Origin: Streptomyces sp. ISL-66
Lineage (GTDB): Bacteria > Actinomycetota > Actinomycetes > Streptomycetales > Streptomycetaceae
Assembly: GCF_018614135.1 (NCBI RefSeq)
Contig: NZ_JAGGOW010000150.1
Location: forward strand, 1 to 32,410
DNA: 32,410 bases
Direction: 5' to 3'
Shown here: positions 15,651 to 23,275 of the stretch, in pieces
Numbering within the stretch: the stretch's first letter is position 1
Layout of the letters: the number at the start of each line of letters is the position of its first letter
Translations under genes and position numbers: made by a program
Notes under the pieces: generated by a model
What the model was told of the DNA's origin: nothing
What the model saw: the letters and a program-made list of their open reading frames with translations, nothing else
Database searches by the model: none

Positions 15651-16934
15651 ATGAGCGCGAGCCACCACCCCGCCCTTCTTGCCACCGACCCCGAGCTGGC
15701 GTCCTTCGTCGCCGCCGAGGAAACGCTGCAAGCGCAGACCCTGCGGCTGATCCCCAGCGAGAACTACGTGTCCGCGGCCGTGCTGGAAGCCTCCGGCACG
15801 GTGCTGCAGAACAAGTACAGCGAGGGCTACCCCGGCCGCCGCTACTACGAGGGCCAGCAGAACATCGACCGCATCGAGGCGCTGGCCGTCGAGCGGGCGA
15901 AGGGCCTGTTCGGGGTGGACCACGCCAACGTGCAGCCGTACTCCGGTTCCCCGGCCAACCTCGCCGTGTACCTGGCCTTCGCGAAGCCCGGCGACACCGT
16001 GATGGGCATGGCCCTGCCGATGGGCGGGCACCTGACGCACGGCTGGGGCGTCTCGGCGACCGGCTCGTGGTTCCGGGGCGTCCAGTACGGCGTCCAGGCG
16101 ACTGCGGACCCCGAAACGAATGGCCGCATCGACTACGACGCCGTACGGGACCTCGCGCTGGCCGAGCGCCCGAAGCTGATCTTCTGCGGCGGCACCGCCC
16201 TCCCGCGCACGATCGACTTCGAGGCGTTCGCGTCGATCGCGAAGGAGGCCGGCTCGGTCCTCGTCGCCGACGTGGCGCACATCGCGGGCCTGATCGCGGG
16301 CGGGGCGCATCCGTCCCCGGCCGGGCACGTGGACGTGATCTCGACGACCACGCACAAGACGCTGCGCGGCCCGCGCGGCGCGATGCTGATGTGCCGCGAG
16401 GAGCACGCGAAGGCCATCGACAAGGCGGTCTTCCCGGGCCTCCAGGGCGGCCCGCACAACCAGACGACGGCCGGCATCGCGGTGGCCCTCCACGAGGCGG
16501 CGCAGCCCGCCTTCGTCTCGTACGCCCACGCGGTCGTCGCCAACGCGAAGGCGCTGGCCGCGGCGCTGCTGGAGCGGGGCTTCGACCTGGTCTCCGGCGG
16601 TACGGACAACCACCTGATCCTGATCGACCTGACGGGGAAGGACGTCCCGGGCAAGATCGCCGCGAAGGCGCTGGACCGGGCGGGCATCGTCGTGAACTAC
16701 AACACGGTGCCGTTCGACCCGCGCAAGCCGTTCGACCCGTCGGGCATCCGCATCGGCACGCCGTCGCTGACCTCCCGGGGCCTGGGCGTACCGCACATGC
16801 CGGTGGTCGCCGACTGGATCGCCCGTGCGGTGTCCGCCGCCGCGACCTCGGACGAGCCCGCGCTGGCCGCGATCCGCGCCGAGGTCGGGGACTTGATGGC
16901 CGCGTTCCCGGCCCCGGGGCTCCCGCTGTCGTAA
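15651..16934 (+). CDS. glyA: Serine hydroxymethyltransferase
   Basis: Converts serine and THF to glycine and 5,10-methylene-THF, the main source of one-carbon units. It is a 427-residue PLP enzyme. Motifs: LIPSENYVS near 33, NKYSEGYPGRRYYEG at 54-68, VQPYSGSPANLAVY near 94, VADVAHIAGLIAGG at 205-218, and the PLP lysine Lys236 in STTTHKTLRGPRGA. The start is ATG 15651 with a strong GGAGGAG ribosome site. It is preceded by a ZTP riboswitch, so its expression should rise when formyl-THF is limiting for PurH. It stands alone as a transcription unit, divergent from rocD. Confidence 0.97.
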   Translation: MSASHHPALLATDPELASFVAAEETLQAQTLRLIPSENYVSAAVLEASGTVLQNKYSEGYPGRRYYEGQQNIDRIEALAVERAKGLFGVDHANVQPYSGSPANLAVYLAFAKPGDTVMGMALPMGGHLTHGWGVSATGSWFRGVQYGVQATADPETNGRIDYDAVRDLALAERPKLIFCGGTALPRTIDFEAFASIAKEAGSVLVADVAHIAGLIAGGAHPSPAGHVDVISTTTHKTLRGPRGAMLMCREEHAKAIDKAVFPGLQGGPHNQTTAGIAVALHEAAQPAFVSYAHAVVANAKALAAALLERGFDLVSGGTDNHLILIDLTGKDVPGKIAAKALDRAGIVVNYNTVPFDPRKPFDPSGIRIGTPSLTSRGLGVPHMPVVADWIARAVSAAATSDEPALAAIRAEVGDLMAAFPAPGLPLS

Positions 16935-17284
16935 AGCCTGCGGCCCGGCTTCCTGGGGCTCCGCCCCAGACCCCGCGCCTCAATCGCCGGCGAGGCTGGA
17001 TTTCGGCTGGCGCCGTCAGCCCCGCGGGGCTGGATTGCCCGGAGGGCAATTTCAGCCCCGCCGGCGTCTGAGGCGCGGGTGTGGGCTGTGGGCAGCGCCC
17101 ACGAAGCCCCGCGCAGCGGCATCCCCCTGACCTCCGGCGGAAAGCGGTCGCTCGGCCGAGGCGGGATCCGGACGGGCCGCTACCGCTCGGTACCCGGGCA
17201 GGGGCGGGGCGGGGGCGGAGCGGCACGCCGGGTTCCGGCCAATGGCGGGCCCGAGCCCGTCATCGCACCTGAGAGAATGGGGCC
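16935..17284. repeat. Long dispersed inverted repeat between glyA and trpS
   Basis: This 350-base gap holds a large dyad element. CCCGCGCCTCA...CGCCGGCG...GGCTG at 16972-17000 pairs with its near-complement ending in TGAGGCGCGGG at 17079, giving about 29-bp arms with few mismatches. Inside are the palindrome CAGCCCCGCGGGGCTG and a TTGCCC/GGGCAA hairpin. In front, TGGGGC-TCC-GCCCCA (16954-16968) forms another hairpin. I recognise this as the kind of element repeated between many Streptomyces genes; here it probably also terminates glyA. From 17080 to 17284 I see only the trpS promoter region (gagaat near 17274), with no gene. Confidence 0.75.
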
Positions 17285-18298
17285 ATGGCTTCTGATCGTC
17301 CTCGCGCGCTCTCCGGCATCCAGCCCACCTCCGGTTCGTTCCACCTCGGGAACTACCTCGGAGCCATCCGTCAGTACGTCGCACTGCAGGAGACGCACGA
17401 CGCCTTCTACATGGTCGTCGACCTGCACGCGATCACCATGCCGCAGGATCCGAAGGATCTCCGCGCGAACACCCGGCTCTCCGCCGCGCAGTTGCTCGCC
17501 GCCGGCCTGGACCCCGAGCGCTGCACGCTCTTCATCCAGAGCCACGTGCCCGAGCACGCGCAGCTCGGCTGGGTCATGAACTGCATCACCGGCTTCGGCG
17601 AGGCCAGCCGGATGACCCAGTTCAAGGACAAGTCCGCCAAGCAGGGCACGAACAACGCCACCGTCGGCCTGTTCACGTACCCGATCCTGCAGGTCGCCGA
17701 CATCCTGCTCTACCAGGCCGACGCCGTCCCGGTCGGTGAGGACCAGCGCCAGCACATCGAGCTGACCCGCGACCTCGCCGAGCGCTTCAACCAGCGCTTC
17801 GGCAGGACCTTCACCCTCCCCGCGGCGCACATCGTCAAGGAGGTCGCGAAGATCTACGACCTCCAGGACCCGGCGATCAAGATGTCGAAGTCGGCGTCTT
17901 CCCCGAAGGGCTTGATCAACCTCCTCGACGAGCCCAAGGCCACCGAGAAGAAGATCAAGAGCGCGGTCACGGACACCGAGGCCGTGGTCCGCTTCGACAC
18001 CGCGAACAAGCCCGGCGTCAGCAATCTGCTCACGATCTACTCCACCCTCACGGGCGAGTCGATCCCCGCGCTCGAAGCCGCGTACGAGGGCAAGGGCTAC
18101 GGCGCGCTCAAGACCGATCTGGCCGGCGTGATGGTCGATTTCGTCACACCGTTCAAGCAGCGCACCCAGGCGTACCTGGACGACCCCGAGACCCTGGATT
18201 CCCTGCTGGCCAAGGGTGCGGAGAAGGCTCGGGCGGTCGCCGCGGAGACCCTGGCACAGGCGTACGACCACCTCGGTTTCCTGCCCGCGAAGCACTGA
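17285..18298 (+). CDS. trpS: Tryptophanyl-tRNA synthetase
   Basis: Charges tRNA-Trp with tryptophan using ATP. It is a 337-residue class I synthetase of normal length for the compact bacterial form. The class signatures are HLGN at 20-23 (GSFHLGNYLGA) and KMSKS at 199-203. GEDQRQHIELTRDLAERFN near 151-169 is typical of TrpRS. The start is ATG 17285, preceded by a purine-rich gagagaatgggg. Streptomyces commonly carry two TrpRS genes, one indolmycin-resistant; the sequence alone does not settle which type this is. No T-box or leader peptide was seen upstream. Confidence 0.96.
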   Translation: MASDRPRALSGIQPTSGSFHLGNYLGAIRQYVALQETHDAFYMVVDLHAITMPQDPKDLRANTRLSAAQLLAAGLDPERCTLFIQSHVPEHAQLGWVMNCITGFGEASRMTQFKDKSAKQGTNNATVGLFTYPILQVADILLYQADAVPVGEDQRQHIELTRDLAERFNQRFGRTFTLPAAHIVKEVAKIYDLQDPAIKMSKSASSPKGLINLLDEPKATEKKIKSAVTDTEAVVRFDTANKPGVSNLLTIYSTLTGESIPALEAAYEGKGYGALKTDLAGVMVDFVTPFKQRTQAYLDDPETLDSLLAKGAEKARAVAAETLAQAYDHLGFLPAKH

Positions 18299-18426
18299 CG
18301 GGGACGGAAGAGGAAGAGGGCCCTGGCGAATCGGGGGGTGCTGGCGCCACACTGGGTCGGCAGCACCGCCCGGCACCCGGGCCGCGCGCAGTCAGACGTA
18401 CAGGACCCAAGGCGGAGGAGAGATAC

Positions 18427-19035
18427 GTGGGGACCGTAACGCTCGGCGTTTCGATCGCGGTCCCGGAGCCGTACGGCAGCAGCCTCCAGCAGCTGCGCGC
18501 CGGCTTCGGGGACGCCGCCGCGCACGGGATCCCCACGCACGTCACCCTCGTACCGCCGACCGAGGTGGCCGCGGAGCGGCTTCCGGAGATCCGTGCCCAC
18601 CTGGCCGAGGTCGCGGCCGCGAGCGGTCCCTTCGCGATGAGGCTGGCCGGCACGGGAACCTTCCGGCCCCTCTCGCCGGTCGTCTACGTCCAGGTCGCCG
18701 AGGGCGGCGCGGGCTGCACCCGGCTCCAGGGCCGGGTCCGCGACCCGCAGGGTCCGCTCAACAGGGAGCTGGTGTTCCCGTACCACCCGCACGTCACCGT
18801 GGCCCACGGGATCTCCGAGGAGGCGATGGACCTCGCGTTCAGCACCCTCGCGGACTACGCGGCGGAGTGGACCTGCGGCGGTTTCGCCCTCTACGAGCAG
18901 GGCTCGGACGGGGTCTGGCGCAAGCTGTGCGAGTACCCCTTCGGCCCGGGCGCGGCCGGCGTTCCCGCGCAGCCCGGCTCGTCGACCGACAGCGGGGCGA
19001 GCGCGGCTGGCGAGAAGACCGTACGCCGTTCCTGA
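18427..19035 (+). CDS. 2'-5' RNA ligase / 2H phosphoesterase family protein
   Basis: A 202-residue protein with the two HxT motifs that define the 2H phosphoesterase fold: His38-Val-Thr40 (PTHVTLVPP) and His122-Val-Thr124 (YHPHVTVAHG). Members act on 2',3'-cyclic phosphates or 2'-5' linkages in RNA or nucleotides. Residues after about 170 are a Ser/Ala-rich tail. The start is GTG 18427 with GGAGGAG 7 bases upstream. It lies 128 bases after trpS, in the same direction, and 145 bases before yihY; the shared order is conserved in Streptomyces as I recall. The physiological RNA substrate is unknown. Confidence 0.9.
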   Translation: MGTVTLGVSIAVPEPYGSSLQQLRAGFGDAAAHGIPTHVTLVPPTEVAAERLPEIRAHLAEVAAASGPFAMRLAGTGTFRPLSPVVYVQVAEGGAGCTRLQGRVRDPQGPLNRELVFPYHPHVTVAHGISEEAMDLAFSTLADYAAEWTCGGFALYEQGSDGVWRKLCEYPFGPGAAGVPAQPGSSTDSGASAAGEKTVRRS

Positions 19036-19180
19036 CGCAGGAACCGGAACCGGAAGCTGATCCTTCGCAGGACCAGGGCGTGGAACGGCCGAGCCGTCGG
19101 GCGAAAAGTCACAATCGACGACCGTAGTCTCCAAAAGCGGCAATCCTGGCTATTTCCGACAGCTCATTTACGGTGACCGT

Positions 19181-20206
19181 ATGGACTGGCTGACGAAACT
19201 CCCGGTGATCGGATCCACGGTGTCCGCTCTCATGCGGACCCACCTCTGGCGCTCGTACCAGCGGCTCGACCGCGTGCACTGGAGCCGGCTCGCCGCCGCG
19301 ATCACCTTCATCAGCTTCCTCGCGCTCTTCCCGCTGATCACCGTGGCCGCCGCGATCGGCGCCGGACTGCTCAGCAAGGAGCAGCTGGACCGGCTCCAGA
19401 AGAACCTCGCCGAACAGGTCCCCGGCATCTCCGACCAGCTCGACATCAACGCGCTCGTCGCGAACGCGGGCACGGTCGGACTGGTCGCGGCGGGCGTGCT
19501 GCTGTTCACCGGCATCGGCTGGGTCGGCTCGATGCGCGACTGCCTGCGAGCCGTCTGGGAGAAGGACGACGAGGACGAGGGCAACCCCTTCGTCCGCAAG
19601 GGCAAGGACGCCCTCGTCCTCATCGGCCTCGGCGGCGTCGGACTGGCCTCGGCCACCGCTTCCACCGTCGGCTCCAGCGCCGTCGGCAAGGCCGGCGACT
19701 GGCTCGGCGTGCCGCGCGACGGCGCGGGAGGCGGCCTGCTGCGGGGCGGGGCCTTCCTCGTCGGGGTCGTGGCCGCCTTCCTGCTGCTGCTCTACGTCCT
19801 GACCCTGCTCCCCGGCGTCGAACCCCCGCGCCGCCGCCTGATCGAGGCGGCCCTCCTCGGCGCGGGCGGCTTCGAGCTGCTGAAACTGCTGCTCAGCGGC
19901 TATGTGCGAGGGGTGGCCACGAAGAGCATGTACGGGGCCTTCGGCGTGCCGATCGCGCTGCTGATCTGGATCAACCTCACGGCGAAGCTGCTGCTGTTCT
20001 GCGCGGCGTGGACCGCGAGCCGCGACGACGCGGACGGGGACGGGGACGGGGTGGAGGAACCGCAGCCGCAGCCGGGCCCGGAGCCCCAGCCGGACCCGGA
20101 GCCCCAGCCGGGCTCCGAGCCGTCCGGATCCGCCGGGCCGGCCGAGCCCCCGGCTACGCCGGGCCGCTCGAGCGGCGGCCGCGGCCGCGCGGCAGGCGCC
20201 GGTTGA
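19181..20206 (+). CDS. YihY/virulence factor BrkB family membrane protein
   Basis: A 341-residue inner-membrane protein with about six helices, beginning at about residues 38-62 (ITFISFLALFPLITVAAAIGA). Characteristic features are LAAAITFISFLALFPL, the second helix region with GWVGSMRDCLRAVWE, and the conserved late segment YGAFGVPIALLIWINLTAKLLLFCAAW. The tail from about 285 is acidic, then a Pro/Glu/Gln repeat (PQPGPEPQPDPEPQPG). Old annotations call the family ribonuclease BN, which is known to be wrong; the function is unknown. The start is ATG 19181. Its last 53 bases overlap the 3' end of the convergent carboxypeptidase gene. Confidence 0.92.
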   Translation: MDWLTKLPVIGSTVSALMRTHLWRSYQRLDRVHWSRLAAAITFISFLALFPLITVAAAIGAGLLSKEQLDRLQKNLAEQVPGISDQLDINALVANAGTVGLVAAGVLLFTGIGWVGSMRDCLRAVWEKDDEDEGNPFVRKGKDALVLIGLGGVGLASATASTVGSSAVGKAGDWLGVPRDGAGGGLLRGGAFLVGVVAAFLLLLYVLTLLPGVEPPRRRLIEAALLGAGGFELLKLLLSGYVRGVATKSMYGAFGVPIALLIWINLTAKLLLFCAAWTASRDDADGDGDGVEEPQPQPGPEPQPDPEPQPGSEPSGSAGPAEPPATPGRSSGGRGRAAGAG

Positions 20207-21401
20207 TCACGTACGCCCCGCCGGCCACGACGGCCAGCACCCCGCCGGTGATGCCGAGGGCCGTGCCCATGCCGGCGCCCGGGGCTCCGGCCGCCAACGG
20301 GTTGTTCTCGTGCGACTGGGCCGGGGAGCCGAGCGAGGAGGTGTCCGCGCTCTTCGGCGGCACCAGCTCGCCCACCGGCTTGACCTTCCCGATCGCCGCG
20401 AAACCCCAGTCCAGGAGGTCGGCGGTCTCCTCGTAGACGGAATTCGCGCCACCGGTATCCGGGTTCATCACCGTGACCAGCAGCTTCTTCTTGCCCTGCT
20501 GGGCGGCGCCGGTGAAGGTGGAGCCGGCCATCGTGGTGTTGCCGTTCTTCACCCCGGCGATGCCCTTGTACGGGGGCAGACCGCCCGCGCCGGTCATCAG
20601 CCGGTTGGTGTTCTGGATCTCGAAGGTCTCGCGGGGCTTGCCGGGCTCCTGGCGCCCGGGGAACTTCGCGCTGGCCGTGCCGCAGTACTCCCGGAAGTCC
20701 TCCTTCTGCAGACCGGAGCGGGCGATGAGGGTGAGGTCGTAGGCGCTGGAGACCTGGCCCGGAGCGTCGTAGCCGTCGGGGGACACGACGTGCGTGTCCA
20801 GGGCCTGGAGCTCCTCGGCGTGCGCCTGCATGTCCTTGACGGTCTTCTCGACGCCGCCGTTCATGGCCGAAAGCACGTGCACGGCGTCGTTCCCGGAGCG
20901 CAGGAACACCCCGAGCCACAGGTCGTGGACGGTGTACTCCGCGTCCTCCTTGAGCCCCACCAGGCTGGATCCGGAGCCGATTCCGGCCAGCTCCTGCTCG
21001 CTGACCTTGTGGACCTGGTCCTTGGGCAGTCCCGGGAGCACGGTGTCGGCGAAGAGCATCTTCATGGTCGAGGCCGGGGGGAGGCGCCAGTGCGCGTTGT
21101 GCGCCGCCAGGACCTCGCCGGTCTCGGCGTCGGCCACGATCCACGAACGGCCCGTCAGGTTCGCCGGCAGGGCGGGAGCGCCGGGCAGCAGGTTGACCTG
21201 CGTACCGGGCTGCCCGAGCGCCGCGCCGCCGACCGAGGACATCGAGGCGGGCGGCGCGGCTGCCTTGGGCGGCTGCCCCTTCCCGTCGGCCTGCGGCGTG
21301 GGCGTCGGCGCCGCGTGCGCGGGCGGCGCGAACAGGGCCGGGACCAACAGCACGGGAAGCACGGCGGAAAGGACCGTCAGCGCGGTCTTCTTGGCATACA
21401 C
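20154..21401 (-). CDS. D-alanyl-D-alanine carboxypeptidase (penicillin-binding protein, S11)
   Basis: Trims the terminal D-Ala of peptidoglycan stem peptides outside the cell. It is 415 residues. A signal peptide covers 1-30 (KKTALTVLSAVLPVLLVPALF...AHA), followed by a Pro-rich spacer. The catalytic domain has the SxxK motif PASTMKM (Ser111, Lys114) and SGN at 169-171. The third motif is Lys285-Asn-Gly instead of the textbook KTG. The C-terminus has a membrane helix at about 382-402, then RRLPRGRGRR, so it is anchored with a basic cytoplasmic tail. The start is the GTG at 21401-21399, with a weak ribosome site. It is divergent from the SCO4848-like gene and overlaps yihY at the 3' end. Confidence 0.93.
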   Translation of the reverse strand: MYAKKTALTVLSAVLPVLLVPALFAPPAHAAPTPTPQADGKGQPPKAAAPPASMSSVGGAALGQPGTQVNLLPGAPALPANLTGRSWIVADAETGEVLAAHNAHWRLPPASTMKMLFADTVLPGLPKDQVHKVSEQELAGIGSGSSLVGLKEDAEYTVHDLWLGVFLRSGNDAVHVLSAMNGGVEKTVKDMQAHAEELQALDTHVVSPDGYDAPGQVSSAYDLTLIARSGLQKEDFREYCGTASAKFPGRQEPGKPRETFEIQNTNRLMTGAGGLPPYKGIAGVKNGNTTMAGSTFTGAAQQGKKKLLVTVMNPDTGGANSVYEETADLLDWGFAAIGKVKPVGELVPPKSADTSSLGSPAQSHENNPLAAGAPGAGMGTALGITGGVLAVVAGGAYVINRRLPRGRGRRSSGPA

Positions 21402-21510
21402 GCAGGTGAAAGTACATCCCGATGGTCCGACTATCGGCACGGACCGGCCAACCCGCCGCAACCACTGCCGGGACGGCCCACCCCGGCGCGTCCTTCCCGG
21501 GGACCAAACG

Positions 21511-21522
21511 GATACTGAGCTC
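21511..21522 (+). promoter_or_regulatory. -10 box for a leaderless SCO4848-like transcript
   Basis: GATACT at 21511-21516 lies exactly 6 bases before the ATG at 21523. Transcription would therefore begin at the A of the start codon, and no ribosome site is present. Confidence 0.5.
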
Positions 21523-21783
21523 ATGAGACTCAGCCGCGCCGCCTCCTGGTTCCTGCTCGCCTTCGGAGTGTGGAGCTGGTTCATCTGGGTGTCTTTCGTC
21601 CGGAACCTGTGGAAGGACGGCAGCGGTCTGGCCTTCGACGGCGCCGGGGACCCGACCGGATACTTCTGGGTCCACCTTCTCCTGGCGGTGGCGTCCTTTC
21701 TCCTGGGGACGGCCGTAGGAGTGATCGGGTTGCGCGGGGTCCTGGCCCTGCGGCGCGCATCACGTGGGGAGCGGGGCGCGTGA
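21523..21783 (+). CDS. SCO4848-family small membrane protein
   Basis: An 86-residue protein with two membrane helices (about 7-27 and 47-70) and a Trp/Phe-rich first helix (WFLLAFGVWSWFIWVSFVRNLW). A basic C-terminus follows. It matches my memory of the SCO4848 family, conserved in Streptomyces next to the D-Ala-D-Ala carboxypeptidase and a metallophosphoesterase. The function is unknown. Its stop overlaps the next GTG by 4 bases (GTGA), so it is coupled to the phosphoesterase gene. Confidence 0.85.
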   Translation: MRLSRAASWFLLAFGVWSWFIWVSFVRNLWKDGSGLAFDGAGDPTGYFWVHLLLAVASFLLGTAVGVIGLRGVLALRRASRGERGA

Positions 21784-23139
21784 CCATCGCCCTGTTCGCC
21801 GTCGTGGCCCTCGCCGTACTGACCCTCCTGGTCCTGGTGCACCGCTGGCTGTGGATCCGCCTGGTCCGCGACACCACCGCCCCGGAAGGCCGGGCCCGCC
21901 GCGCGGGCACGGCGGTGGCCTTCGCCCTCCCGCTGCTCGCCGTGGCCGCGCTGGTCGCGGGCCGGGCCGGAGCCCCCTTCTGGCTGGAGCGCACGGTCGC
22001 CTGGCCGGGCTTCCTGTGGCTGGCCGTCCTGCTGTACCTGAGCCTGGCGATGCTCGTGGCCGAGCCCGTCCGCGCGGTGTGGCTCCGCCGGTCGAACGGC
22101 CGCACCCCGGCGGCCCCGGGCGCCCCGGAGGCATCGGAGGATCCGGCTGCCGAGCCTGCCCGAGCCGCTGTCGGAGCCGAAACCGGGGCAGGTTCCGGAG
22201 CCGGAGCAGAAGCCGGAGCCGGAGCCGGAGCAGAAGCCGGAGCCGCGCCGCCGGTGCGGGGCGCGACCCCGCAGCTCACCCTCACCGTCCCCGCCGGGCC
22301 GTCGGCCCCCGCCCCGGTCGGGGTCAGCCGCCGCCGCTTCGCGCGGACCGTGGCCGGCGCGGCCGGCGCCGTCGCGGTCGGGACCGTCGGCTACGGCACC
22401 TACGGGGTCCTGCGCGGACCCCGCGTCAAGCGGGTCCAGGTGCCCCTGGCGAAGCTGCCCCGCGCGGCCCACGGCTTGCGCATCGCCGTCGTCAGCGACG
22501 TCCACCTCGGCCCGATCCTCGGCCGCGCCCACACGCATCGTCGAGACCATCAACCGCACGCAGCCCGACCTGATCGCCGTCGTCGGTGACCTCGTCGACG
22601 GCAGCGTCCACGACCTCGGGCGCGCCGCCGAGCCGCTGCGCGGACTGCGCGCGCGGCACGGCTCGTACTTCGTCACCGGCAACCACGAGTACTTCTCCGG
22701 CGCCGCCCAGTGGGTCGACCACGTGCGCGAGCTGGGCCTCACGCCCCTGGAGAACGCCCGGCGCGCGCTCCCGTACTTCGACCTCGCCGGGGTCAACGAC
22801 GTCGCGGGCGAGAGCGAGGGCCACGGTCCGGACTTCGGGGCGGCCCTCGGCGACCGCGACCGCACCCGTACGGCCGTGCTCCTCGCCCACCAGCCGGTGG
22901 TCATCGGCGACGCCGTCCGGCACGGGGTCGACCTCCAGCTGTCCGGCCACACCCACGGCGGCCAGCTCTGGCCCGGCAACTACGTCGCCGAGCTCGCCAA
23001 CCCCACCGTCGCCGGGCTGGAGCGCTACGGCGACACGCAGCTGTACGTCTCGCGGGGCGCCGGCGCCTGGGGGCCGCCCGTCCGGGTCGGTGCGCCGTCC
23101 GACATCACAGTGGTCGAACTCGCCTCATATCAGGCGTGA
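21780..23139 (+). pseudogene. Membrane-anchored metallophosphoesterase, broken by a frameshift
   Basis: Starting at GTG 21780 the frame encodes three or four N-terminal helices and an Ala/Glu/Gly repeat linker (about residues 128-158). A twin-arginine-like SRRRFART segment follows, then the first metal motif VSDVHLGPILGRAHT. After position about 22536 this frame turns to nonsense and stops at 22589. The +1 frame is open from 22537 to 23139 and carries the rest of the enzyme: VETINRTQPDLIAVVGDLVDG, TGNHEYFSG and LSGHTHGGQLWPG. The family's metal ligands (DxH, GDxxD, GNHE, GHTH) are therefore all present but split across two frames. One extra base or two missing bases near acacgcatcg explains it. 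It is either a real inactivation or a sequencing error. Confidence 0.88.
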
Positions 23140-23275
23140 CCCGCATTAACCGGCCAGGAAACGCCGAGAATCGGCCTTCCCGAGGCTGAAATTCCGTGAT
23201 TGGCTTGACCGATAATCGGATAGCTGGTTGCGCGCGGCGGTGTACGCGCGCGCAGCACGTGGGGTGGAGTCAAGG

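Noticed and set aside
17080..17284. T-box or trp leader peptide before trpS
   Set aside because: No T-box core sequence, no Trp-rich short frame and no specifier stem could be seen.
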